Assembly: GCA_022578965.1 (NCBI GenBank)
Contig: MU400511.1
Location: forward strand, 62,001 to 126,000
Source of the DNA: Xylaria sp. FL1777
Taxonomy: Eukaryota; Ascomycota; Sordariomycetes; Xylariales; Xylariaceae
Reading direction: 5' to 3'
DNA length: 64,000 nt
Positions 51,401 through 62,932 of this stretch are shown one piece after another. The notes below the pieces were generated by a model. It searched no databases. It saw nothing but the letters and a program-made list of their open reading frames with translations, and had not been told where the DNA came from. Position 1 is the first letter of the stretch. The number at the start of each line of letters is the position of its first letter. The position numbers were made by a program, and so were the translations under genes.

Positions 51401-54400
51401 CGCGTGTGTTGTGGCGTCACGTACAGTTGCGAGTGAGACCACTTTGGGGTTGATGAGGGTTGGAGCCGTTAACCGCGGTGACTTGTCATCTCCATCGCCT
51501 GTCTCGAAAGTGCCGGGAGACTAGAAAGAAAGCCACGAAGTGTTCTGAAACGCTCCAACTCTAGATTAGGCTTGAGCAGCGAGAACGGACTACGCCACAT
51601 CACCACACCCGCAGATCCTCTCTCAGTATATCATACTACGCCATGATGAGATCGATCACAAAGAAGGGTCAGTTCAAGAGCTACTGCCGCCTGGATAGTA
51701 TACCTATGTAGTTCGCCTTGCTAGCGCGACACGTTCCTATGGTTTCTTTTCTTGGGTGGGGGAGTTATCGCTTGAAAGCCCTTGACTTTGCATAAGTGAG
51801 AACCTGTGTTGGATATAAAAAAGATGTCTCACAAACCCAAATGTCTGGGCTGAGCAAACACTTACATCGTACAGCACACTAACTGCTAGCTCGAATCAGA
51901 TCATCCAGAATGCCTACTACTGCGTACAATGAGCACTGTTACCCAGCGTGCTTGTCGGAAATTATTGCTCTCTCCGTGACTAACGTAGAAGCTCGATGAC
52001 ACGCTGCCAGTGCTGGGCTTCTGGTGACATTGATGATGCTGTAGTAGTGAACGTGTACACGTGTAGTGCAGGTATTGCTGGGATAGGTAGTTCGCACATG
52101 TGATGCCGAGGGCAGGCCGTTGAGCGGGAAGCGTTGCAACCCTGGAAAAAGAAAACACCAAAAAATAGAGAAGTCATGAGCCCAGAAAAGCCCCTAGACT
52201 AAAATACCTGCACTGCACTACACAATACGGCTTGCGTGGTGCGCCATGTGTTATATACCGGTGCCGTTATACTTGGATGACTGGTTAGCAGGCTGATTAA
52301 CCATATAAAGTGTAGCACCGAGTCTATAGGCAGTACAGATACGTATGATGGATAGTTATCATCATATTTGAGAGAAGCTTCGTGTGAGAGAGATTAATTA
52401 ATGAGGACGGGCCGGTTCTTTCAGGGGAACCGGCCTATCGTCCGAAAGCGGCAAGGAGCCGAGCAGTGGATAAGTGGATAAGTAGAGGTATGCTCAAGGC
52501 ATGCTCAAGGATAGGATAGGGATAGGATAGGAACTACACTACCTATACATAGTATTATTTGATAATAGCTTTCATCTAATCTTCCATTCGCCTCTCTTAT
52601 ATGTACTCAGTATACTAGATCCCACGCTACTCTTAGCAGCACGGCTGCAATTAAATCCCCTGCATTTGTAGTTATGCTTGTTCGCCGGCGTGTTAGTGTA
52701 AGTACATCATAACAGGTACTCAAGTACCGATTCGGAATATCCGAGCGATGAAGCTACAGTACGGTTCCTAATCTCATCATCATCACAATCACAAGCCACA
52801 GTGCCCAGACACGTATAGTCCCGGTACACAACCTCTGCACGTACATAATGAAGGAGACAGGTGCTACTAGTACAATGCATGTAGGTCCCTCGCTTCATAA
52901 AACAATTGGTGACGGCGGCGTCGCTGGCCACCAATCAATTCACGAACCACCAAGCCGGCAGCTGTCATTTGGCTGCGCCCCGGGGGAAGACAAGATTTCG
53001 AGAGGCGAAAAAAGTGTGATATCTCTCGGGAACTGCAGAGTGATATGTCTTCACACATCTTTTCGGATTCTCATCCGACGTCACGGCGAGGGGGGATTGT
53101 CCAGAGAGCCAACTCGCCAGTCGCCGTGACACTATGCTGGATTTGGAGATGAGCCCCCGTAGCCTAGCGAGCCAAGCAACGGACCAGAAAAACATGCCCA
53201 GGGGTCCACGACCCCCTTTCCAGATAGTCCTAATTCTGGTCCTGGGCCGTCGGCTGGGTCTTGTCACGTTGAATGGTCCCCGGTTTCCTCTGATGGCCTG
53301 GGACGATTGTGGCCACGCCTAGCCTGTAGTGTACTAGTCGTACAGTACCTGGTCTCACGCTCGCCCTGACAATGCCTACCCAGATCGCCTGGGCTTTGCC
53401 TCGTGTCGACGTGTCTTAGTGGTGAGCGCGGCTGGAACAACAATGGCTGACTGAGGTACATGGTTGGTGATTCAAATCATGGTCGGGTAACGTACGTAAG
53501 TACGTTGTAAGTATGGAGCTAGAATTCCACCAGCTGCACGAGGACGGGAGCGCGCGTTTTTTCTTAGCGGCAACGATCTCACTTACCTCTTCCTCTTTAC
53601 ACTAGCTCATGGTTTGGGGATCAGGTATTATTACCTATTGCGTATGAGTACGGAGCATGGTAGTCTTTTTTCGTATGCTACTTTAACCTAGGCCGGGGGT
53701 TGTGCCCACTGGAGTGGGTATCTCATATTTGAGTCCGAATGTTATACTATGTAGCCATTCGTCATAATAATTTACAGGACTCTCTCTCTCTCTGCTATTC
53801 CATGTTAATCTTTTATCTTCCTTTCGCTTCATGTTCCTTGCCTTTAGCCCATTGGACCTTGTCAATCTTGGGGGTATCTACTGTGTGTTTAAGCAGACAT
53901 TAGAGGCGAAGGGGAGTCGACCGCGATCGACATCCGTAGCGTCTTGCTCCCGCAACCCTTATCCTGTCCGCATTGTCTTCCCTTGCTTTGCTTTGCCTTG
54001 CCACGTATCGTAGGTGGTTTCCTGGGGAATCCTTACATCTATCTGTTGCCCTCCGAGTAGCATCATACGAGTCAACAGCCACGAACCGGACATGGTTACT
54101 ATCAACAAGAAGCACGGGCTCTGAAAACGCAACCGCCTCTGTGTCTCTGACGTGGCATTGAAACGAGGGTTCTTTGCGACTTCGCTCTCCAACTATACGC
54201 ATATGCAAGACTAGGTTAGTCAAGATAGCTGACAGCTACAAGGGTTGGCTCTTAAGGCATAACCATCATTTACTTCTAGATCAATACAACTACGACGTGG
54301 TAGGGTATCTTGGTAGCTTGTTAAAGAGAGCGACAGGGTGAGGTCACAGCTAACGATGCAACGTACTGCAGGTCCCCCGGCTTTTACCACCTTGGACGGG

Positions 54401-55167
54401 ACTCTGCCCCACGGACTATCATCGACCCAACCGACTATAATAGCTGCACCTAAGTATACGAATGGGCCCTCTGCTTCGCTTCTTACTGGATTTTGGCGTG
54501 CTCGGACACGTCAAGCAAGTCATCCTGTCACGAAACGTTAATACTGTTTACTATAACCAACTAAGGACTCGCATCAAGGTTATGGTAGGGGAGACGAAAA
54601 ACCCCTATCGAAGGATTACGCGCACGACCAGGTCAATTTGAACCCGGATTTGATAAGGAAATTGAGGTGAGTAAATATATAGATGCCCATTACGTGGGTG
54701 CCGAGCAGGTTGATAACCCGCCTCGTTGATCTTGGAGTTGTGTACCCGCCTCCATGTTGACGGAGTCAAGAGATGCGCAAACAGCATCAAGCCCCTTGCA
54801 GGAGAATTCACTGGTGTGCGACTTGTTTCAAACCGGAAATATCCCTGATTCAAAACCGTCACTTTTTGCGTCCGGTGAGCCCGTGCTAATAGTGGGGCCA
54901 GATTCAAAGGCTCAGATGATGGGAATAGGTACCTGGGACCTCTCAAAGTGAAGTGACTGCTTCGACGTTTGAGGTGTTTGCTTCTTTGGCGGATTCAAGG
55001 CAGAGCCACATTTTCTCGGTGTAGACTCACCAAGAGATATATGGAACCGCCACTGTCAGGATTCGTGCGTCGCTATCGTCCAGTCTTCTGCTGGTAATTT
55101 CCGTCGTGGTCCACATTGAGACCAGACAAACTAGGAACATCAAGGTTGCATGTGAACAGGTTAAGAC
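48474..55167. other. Gene-poor 6.7-kb stretch
   Basis: No supported gene on either strand. It holds TAGTG-rich repeats near 50510-50545, a GC-rich hairpin at 52410-52435 (listed separately), GGATA repeats at about 52508-52533, and CTACCTACCTAGGTAAG near 48921. Open frames at 52848-53330 and 53900-54223 lie in G+C-richer patches but lack motifs and splice-consistent extension. Possible tRNA arms near 48855 and 54640 do not fold into complete tRNAs by eye. Confidence 0.5.
52410..52435. repeat. GC-rich hairpin, 9-bp arms and 8-nt loop
   Basis: GGCCGGTTC at 52410-52418 pairs exactly with GAACCGGCC at 52427-52435. It could be part of a structured RNA or a transposon end. No gene is adjacent. Confidence 0.8.
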
Positions 55168-58100
55168 ATGGCTGCCTGGGCAACGGAGGACGAGCTCAAC
55201 AGCGCTGCTGTTGCAGCATTGCCAACGCCAGCAGGCACTCCATATCGGACACCGTCTCGAACATCGAAAAAGTCGCGGCGATCTGCAACACCTCCAGGCG
55301 TTGCTTCCTCATCACCTCCAGCCTTGCCGGCCGATAAAATCGAGAAGAAGAATAATAAGCGTACCTCCAAAGACCTTGCCGTTGATGAGAGCTTCGGGAT
55401 TCTGGACCCTCGCCGGTTTACACCAACGCTACACGCAAACCTGGTATCGGAGATTCTTACCTTACGCCGGGATCAAGAGGACAAGTTAAAAATCATTGAA
55501 AATTTAGAAACGACTCTGCAGACCGTTCATGAAGAGAAAGACGGCTTGCAATCGAATTTGTCGGAAACGGCAAAAGAGTCACGGTCTCTTAAACGTCAAC
55601 TAGCTTTACTTGAAGGAGGGACTTCCTCAGCTTTAGGTGAGCTAGCCCGGGAGCGAGAAGAAGCTGTCGAGACTGCTACAGACACGAAAAGACGACTCGA
55701 GACGGCACAAAAGAAACTTAGAACCCAGGAAGAGGATTCTCAACGGGTTCACGATCTGTGGGCGAAGGAGAAAGATGCCTGGGAAGAAGAACGAAGAAAG
55801 TTCGAGCGAAAACTACACGTCGCCGAAACACGATTGAGAGCTGTTCTCGAAGAAGTCGAAAACCTCCACGCTGCACAGTCGAATGGTGTTCGGAATGAAA
55901 TGGAAGACGATGCCGAAGATAACGACGGTACCAGTGTTCGGACTCGGAGCATAACGAATAGCATTCGATACTCGACGATTAGCGGCCCTGGAGCTGGAAA
56001 AATCAATGGCATGAGCCTGGCTGATGAACTTAATTTTGATGATGACGATGACTACCAAACGGATCTGGATGGTCGTCAAAGCGCGCTTTCAAACGCTGGA
56101 CACCGTCGCAATATGAGTCGTGACAGTGTGACATCTTGGACTCACCGACGCAATCATAGTATTGATAGTCAAATTCGCCCCGGAAGCGTGGCCCGAGGAC
56201 GATTATACACGAATCCGAACGTGCTTGCAAGGCTTGAAGGCGACATTCAGGAGGATGATGAAGTCCAGACACCTACAATAAAGTCGCCTGAATACACGGA
56301 CGCTGCCGTGCAGTATTCACCACCACCTTCACCTAAGATTGTACCTTCGAAGCCTTCTACTCCAGAGTCTCCAACTAGAGGTGAGGGTTTGTCGGAGCTA
56401 GAGAGCCCTCCACGTGGTGAGATGGAGATTGAAGCGAACCAGCGTCGAAAGCGTGTCCACATCAGCCGCCCCAGCCCGATGGCTGCTCCTAAAATTATCA
56501 CCCATTCAATGGTATCGTCTGCTTCTCAAACCGCTGAGCCCTTAAGCCCTCCAAGGACACCCCTTTCTCCAGTAGAGGGGTTGACTCCCGAGCTGAAACT
56601 GAAGACTGCGGATACAAAATCAATCGCTACGCAGACTGAAAGTGCTCCTGCACGTCAGCAAGTAACCCCCTTACTGATCCCTAGCATCAGTATCGTCCCA
56701 CCAACAAGCCGCCCGCCAAGTCCACAGGATTATCGTCTCCCTCAACATTCTAAGGATGCCGGCTGTCAAGTCTCCATTTTACAACCACCGAGCGCTACAT
56801 ATCAGTCTGTCGCAGTTCAGACAGAGGAGATCCGAGTTGATAAGAGGCTAGACAAATTGCCTCGACACTTGCATCCCTCCGCTATCTCTTCTCGACCGTC
56901 TTCCCCGACGCCTAATCATGAGCCAGAGAAGCCGTTCACACCGGTACCGGGACATCTCCCCCCTCGGAACCCTCGGCGAATAGCACATAAAAACAGCTTT
57001 ATGAACGACCCGAATCTATCACCACCGGTATCACCATCAGTAGCTGAATCAGAAACTCGTGACATGTATCCTGGTAATAATGACAATGGCCCTCTCTCCT
57101 CCGACAAAGCACCCATGCGACGGCCCCCTCGCATTAGCAGTTTATTCGCTGGGTTTGATATCGCGAGTTCCGATGAGGCAGACGAGTTCGGAGATGGAGA
57201 TCTTAGCGACCCAGAATATCGAACAGCTCTTTCGCCCCCTCAAACGAAAACCGGTTCTCACCGGCATTCAAAACGGGGCACTGCTTCAGCGGGTTCTATG
57301 TCGCCGGAAAGCATCAGGCCACCAGCCAGAGAGTCACGGAGCTTCATGAGACAAGCTGGTGGACCTGAGATATATAGTAGCTTCAGCCTAGTTGATTCGC
57401 GGGATATCCCGGTTCGCAAACCATCATCGCGACCACCGTCAGTCGGTATGAACTCAAGCTCGCGGGCGAGCGTCATGCGGAAGGCTGCGATGATTCAGAA
57501 CGGTATTTCCTCACACAACGCTCGGTCACCAAGCCCTAGCCTCCCAGACATCCGCGAACCTCCATTCCCCATCCCCACAAGAGCAAGCTCGAGGCAGCCA
57601 ACCGTCACAGCTAGTGCTCCTAGTGATGGCTCGCGCAGCCCGTCGCGCTATGGAAGCGGCTGGCATCGACGTGGCGCGAAAGGCAGTATCTATAAGAGCA
57701 ATAGTATCCGAAAGGTCCGCTCCGCAGCTGCTCTACCTCGAGGTGGTCGATATCGCAGGCGTGGCAGCCGTTCACCGCCCCCAATGACGCCTTCGGAGGA
57801 GGCGCCTGGGAGCCCTCGATTGCCGCCTCTACCGAATAATGATATCACAACGCCACGCAATCGAGATGCTGGAACAGCACGATATAAAGGCCACAAGTCT
57901 CAACCGTCGACGAACACAGCCAACACCGAAAACACCAATGCGCCCTCCGTGGGCAGCTCACAACACGTTGCTGGAGTGGTGGATGCAATCGCCCAAACTA
58001 TGGTTGGTGAATGGATGTTCAAGTATGTTCGGAGGCGCAAGTCTTTCGGGGTGGCAGATGGCACCGGACGAGAGGAGAACAGCAACGACCGTCATAAGCG

Positions 58101-59284
58101 ATGGGTGTGGTTGGCTCCGTATGAACGGGCTATTCTCTGGAGTAGCAAGCAACCCGTCTCTGGCAGCGCACTGATGGGGAAGTCTGGCCGCAAACGTGAG
58201 TTGCTATCCCGCCTCCTTGCTAGATCACACTAACGCGACTATAGTTACCATTCAGTCAGTCCTAGATGTCAAAGATGATAATCCCGTTCCCAAAGGCGAA
58301 ACTCAAATATTTAACCGGTCTATTCTTATTCTCACACCCCAGAGAGCCTTGAAGTTTACCGCTGTATCGTCTGAGCGTCACTATCTGTGGATCATGGCAC
58401 TATCCTTCCTAGCTCACTCACAGCAGGCCGTGCCTGAGATAACACCATCACTCGCGCCACCCAAGGCTGCTCCCGCGCCAGATCCAGAGTTGTCGAAGCT
58501 CAAGACGAAGAGGAGTGCGATCCGTGATTCCATCCGCTTGACAAAAGGCAAGAACCCGGCTTTTATGGTACGTAATGATCAGAAATTACAGCCCAGTCTA
58601 CAGGAGGAACCGGAACCTGTGCCGACATTCCCTGTACACATTGATCCTGAGGTATTGGCGTCGATGCCCACGCATCAGCGCGAGCTTTCTGTGGAAGCAG
58701 CCGAGCCACCATTGATCCCCCGGTTTCACGGCCGACCTCAGGGGCGCATACACGAGCGTGCCAGCCAGGTGGTGCTCCACGGGCGGAAAAGGAGCAATAC
58801 CGGAGGCCACGTCCCGCCGCCGGTGTCCTTCCGAGGCTTTTCCCCCACGGGGAGCTCGATGCACGCTTCCAGCAATAGTACTGCCGGGGCCAGCATCGAC
58901 ACGGCGGGATCTTCCGACATTTACGGGCAGTCTCAAGTCTCCAGCAACCCGACGTGGGGGATGAGCACGGCCGGTTCCCAGCGCACGTCGGAGGCGTCCT
59001 CGAGACCGGCGGGCAACTTCTTCGAGGCGATCGGGACGGTCCGCATGGAAGCATTCATCACCCCGCTCTCCTTCGCCAAGTTCGACGATCATCCGGACGA
59101 AACCGAGGAGATGCGGTACAGGACCCGGAGACAGAGCAAGGAGCGTCGCCGTCGACGGAGTCGCAGCCGACACCGCGACAGCTACATGTCACGCAGCACG
59201 CGGGGCACTGGTTCGTATTATACTGGTAGCAGGGCGGGAGGAGAGGAAGACTTCTTCCGCGACGACCCCTTTAGAGGATTCTGA
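55168..59284 (+). CDS. apsA: ApsA/Num1-like cortical anchor for nuclear migration, PH domain, 1,355 aa, two exons
   Basis: Exons are 55168-58195 and 58245-59284 (GTGAGT..TATAG, 49 bases). After a Pro/Ser-rich start, the conserved segment DPRRFTPTLHANLVSEILTL leads into a coiled coil (about 90-235). A long disordered region rich in Ser, Pro and Arg follows. The C-terminal PH domain (about 937-1070) begins IAQTMVGEWMFKYVRRRKSF, includes RHKRWVWLAPYERAILWSSK, and ends HYLWIMALSFLAHSQQ, crossing the intron. This is the PH type of Num1/ApsA/Mcp5, which binds plasma-membrane phosphoinositide and anchors dynein for nuclear positioning. The tail is basic and serine-rich. Length is somewhat below Aspergillus ApsA, and no long tandem repeats are present between coiled coil and PH. 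The first ATG giving the Ala/Thr-rich start at 55168 was chosen. Confidence 0.92.
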
Positions 59285-60347
59285 TTGATTACATGATGAC
59301 GAGACGTTCCTTCATCGTATACCGCTTTGTTACATCAATTTTTGAGCATTTCCGGTGCACAGCACCGACAGATACCCTCGTTAGTATGTTGTTTCTTTGC
59401 GCTAGCATTGCGTCCCATTTGTGTATCATTATTTTTTCCCTCGACGGCCGAGACAATGCAGGGCGGTTCTCGTGTTTATTTCAGGGGGATGGAACATGGG
59501 ATTAGGAGTTTGCGGGTTGTGCGTTGCGACGCAAGGGACGAGAGCTATGGGCGGAAAGGAGAAAAAGAGAGCCGTTCTAGTGTAAGTTATTGGTTGTTAG
59601 AGTATCTGGATCCTACTAGGGAGGAGGGAGGAGAGAGGAGAGGGAAAAGAGTATAGTGGTCTCAGGACTAAGACTTCATTAATAATACTACCAGAAGCTA
59701 CTTGCCTAGGTACTGTTGCCGTTGCACTATTGTATGTCCTCAAGTACCTATATCGAGGATTCTGGCATCTATCTTAGGTAAGTACCTACGTTGGTATATC
59801 ATTCCTTGTAAGAGGATCAGGGGTAGGTACTTATCCATGCGTCAAGAGCGGCGTATTGCTCGGTATATTGAATTTAGCGATGCGGATAGCGAATGCCTAC
59901 GGTACCTTCCGGTGCTCTGTGTACCAGTAAAATGGAGAATACCCCGCCATCCCGCCATTGCACCCCCCACCAACGGCACATTGTATCCAGCTAAGAAAAC
60001 CAGCGTACAGATACCTTCTACTCTCGGTAGGCAGACGCACCTGTCATTCAATGCCACCCTGTTAGCAATTTCTTATCTCAGCCGCCGCTGCATCAAGCAC
60101 GAGCACGAGCACGAGCACGCTCACCCACGTCAGAATCAACCACAGTCTCCTTGTCTCGCCTCGTCTTCGATCGCCATATTTTTTCTCTCTGGCGCAACAC
60201 GTGTATAGAACCGATTTCGTGACCTAACCATAATATCCTCTCCCTTTCTTCCTCTTCCATCTTTATTTTCCCCTCCCGTCCCTCCCGTCCTAACCTCCCT
60301 TGCTCTGTCCACCCACCCGCCGGCACATCACAATACCAACCGCCAAG
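59285..60347. other. apsA-ubc12 intergenic region
   Basis: Holds a purine-rich tract (59618-59652), a CACGAG triple repeat near 60099-60118, and a strongly pyrimidine-rich stretch at about 60236-60303, just before the ubc12 start, typical of fungal housekeeping promoters. A 168-codon open frame at 59702-60208 runs through this and lacks any domain, so I do not call it. Confidence 0.6.
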
Positions 60348-61052
60348 ATGATGAAAATATGGTCTATGGTAAGGAAGGGGCATGAAACGCGGCGTGGAAT
60401 CATGGTCTCTGACATATCTTCCTACAGAAAAAGGAACAGCAAAAGCAGGAGAATGCTGATGCTGCGGGGGGCAAAAAAAAGAAAGTGACCGCCGCCCAAC
60501 TACGGGTACAAAAAGGTATGCCATATTGCGTCTTTAAACTGCATCTTGATCTAAACAGGGCTCTAATCACGGCGTGGTCTCTTCCTCTTCACAGATCTCT
60601 CAGAATTGTCGCTGGGCACGACAATGAAGACGGAATTTCCTAACCCCGACGATATCCTCAACTTTATTCTCGAAATTAAGCCAGACGAGGGCGTCTACAC
60701 GGGCGGGAAATTTACTTTCACCTTTAGCATGAGCCAGAGCTACCCGCACGAGCCGCCCAAAGTGCTCTGCCAACAGAAGATCTATCACCCCAACATCGAC
60801 CTCGAGGGCAAGGTGTGCCTCAATATTCTGCGCGAAGACTGGAAGCCCGTGCTCAACCTCAATGCCGTCATCGTCGGCATGCAGTTCCTGTTCCTCGAAC
60901 CGAACGCATCTGACCCGCTCAACAAGGAGGCCGCGGACGACCTGCGTGCTAGTCGAGAAACGTTCCGTCGAAACGTCAAGGTCTCTATGGCTGGCGGCTC
61001 CGTACGGGGGATCACGTACGACAATGTCATGGTCTCTCAATCTAGGCGTTGA
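60348..61052 (+). CDS. ubc12: NEDD8-conjugating enzyme Ubc12, 188 aa, three exons
   Basis: Exons are 60348-60368, 60428-60515 and 60595-61052. Ubc12 takes NEDD8 from the Uba3 E1 and passes it to cullins. The short first exon codes MMKIWSM and the second [15 protein letters not shown] plus a Lys run. Together they form the N-terminal extension that docks on Uba3 and whose acetylated Met binds Dcn1. The E2 core has [24 protein letters not shown] and [20 protein letters not shown] with the catalytic Cys at C111, then [15 protein letters not shown]. This arrangement (NILREDW) separates Ubc12 from ubiquitin E2s. The end lacks the usual last helix residues seen in yeast and human but is otherwise full length. 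Confidence 0.96.
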
Positions 61053-62154
61053 TGATGATCGTGCATTCAGTGTTACGCGGATAGCATCAGCTTATTTTCA
61101 ACCCTCCCGAACCGAGACGACTGCATCGCATTTACATATAAGCGGCGGAGCACTCTGGATCACCTAGGACACCAGGGGTAGGAGCATGTGTCACGGAATA
61201 GTGGAACCAAATGGTCATGATTGATTTCTGGGCACGGATATCTAGATTTATTTGATATGCAGATTGGCGGTCCTTTTTGTTTCGTTTCGTTTTCACCATC
61301 ACAGCATTGGCGTTCTTCGCGGGGGAGCATGGCATTCACGCTGAGGAATAAACTTGCCCTGGTGCTTTCATACTAGACTTGGAGCTAGGAAGCGACATGA
61401 ATTAAGAGGGACGGACAGGCGGTAGGCAGGCAGGCAGGCAGGCAGGCACTCAGAGAAGACACAACAAGATTTTATTGTCTTTACATGAGTGTAAATAATG
61501 ACGCAGGGAACACATAACGGCTATGAAATTTCATAGAAGACCGCTCGACGATAGATATAGGATTACCAATACAATATGACTTTTACAGGTTCGTGAGCCG
61601 ATAATATCTTTGGACGGTAGTAGCCAGGCTTTTTGATTAGATCTTGTCTCCCCATTTATCCCAGGGGTCCCTGAGTGGAATGGTTAATACTAACAGGTGC
61701 TGACTAGATGAGAGACGAGCTGTTCTACCTATGCTCGGCCAGTTTGATCCGTCTGGGTACTGAGAAATGAAAAAGAAGGAAAGGAAAAGAAAAATGGAAT
61801 ATTACTAAAAATGGCTTTGGTAATATAACACCTAAGGTAATGCTCTCAATAGTAGTTTTGTCTTGAGTACTTACAAAACCTCGTCCGAAGCTGAGGGTGG
61901 TCCTTGATAACGCGTACGTCTTGACAATCCACCGACCCTAACACTAGGACACAATTATCCATGAAGTGTAGTATCACATGTGATGTTTGAACGTCATTGA
62001 ACATTGAAGTAAGATGTAAGTATACCACGGATCTACCACGGACGCTTGCTCGCGTCGGGTATCTTAGGATTAACCCGGTAATCGCTTATACTGCTTAAGT
62101 AGGAACGAACGCTACCTAAGTAGGTACCTAAGTTGCTCGACTGGGCGAAGGAGG
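61053..62154. other. Intergenic stretch after ubc12
   Basis: No gene seen. Contains an AGGC microsatellite (61424-61447), A+T-rich sequence near 61740-61850, and the palindrome-like CTAAGTAGGTACCTAAG at about 62115-62131. Confidence 0.6.
61424..61447 (+). repeat. AGGC microsatellite, six units
   Basis: Six perfect AGGC units lie about 370 bp 3' of ubc12. Confidence 0.95.
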
Positions 62155-62596
62155 ACGGTGGGCCATTACCACATAACACCGACAAACGAAAATGAAATTC
62201 AGAAAGCCCAAAAAGCAGCATTTATTATAATTATACCACAATTACACCACAATTACACTATAATTACAGCCTTTTATTTTATTTTAATTAGATAAAAGAG
62301 TAATTATAGCATTAGTAATTATAATACTACTTTTTTTTTTAATTAAATCTTGAACTTTTGATTGTTAGTAGCATGTAGTAGTGGCTTACCTATCTATGAG
62401 CTATTACCACATGCTACTAATAAACCAAAAAGCTATAAGCTACTAAACATTCTAACAAAGCTAAAACTAAATAAATAAAAAAATAAACAGATTAATTTAA
62501 TTAAATGTAAATGTATGTATAAAAAAAGCCATTAGTTTGGTCTTTTTCTGAATTTCATTTTTGATTGTCGGTGTTATGTGGTAATGGCCCTCCGCA
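62155..62596. mobile_element. MITE-like non-autonomous DNA element, 442 bp, long terminal inverted repeats
   Basis: The left end (about 62155-62207) and the right end (about 62542-62596) are inverted copies. Each shares GGGCCATTACCACATAACAC, then CGACAA, then AAAATGAAATTCAGAAA, roughly 48 bp with few mismatches. The inside is very A+T-rich and codes for nothing. A second, nested foldback sits in the centre: about 62365-62387 pairs with 62399-62421 around TTAGTAGCATGT. Outside, AAGGAGG occurs at 62148-62154 and again at 62597-62603, a likely 7-8 bp target-site duplication. Size, lack of coding capacity and TIRs fit a MITE; a 7-8 bp duplication would point to a hAT- or Mutator-like transposase in trans. 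Superfamily not certain. Confidence 0.85.
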
Positions 62597-62932
62597 AAGG
62601 AGGGGCAAATGTAGGTCCCTACCTAGGTCAGAACGCTAACCCGCCAATGGCGTAGCAATTTTCGACTCACCGCCGCCGAGATCGCTCGCAAGCTTTCATA
62701 GCTCATCCACTTTTCAAAACCTGTCCGACATCCCACCAACACAAAAGCTCTGTGCTGACTTGACTCTTGACTCGAATTTCACCTGAGGAAAACTTCAACA
62801 GCTCTTTTGCTGAGTAGCACATATTGCTGGCCAATATCATACCTAGAAGCACTTTCACCGCTTCCTGTGTGAATATCCCCCAATCCCTCTCTCCACTCAC
62901 TCTTTCTTCACATCATCATCATTATCATCGGC

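Noticed and set aside
52848..53330. Overlapping open frames in a G+C-rich patch
   Set aside because: No motif, no introns extending them, several frames equally open.
59702..60208. 168-codon open frame upstream of ubc12
   Set aside because: Runs through promoter-like low-complexity sequence (CACGAG repeats), with no domain.
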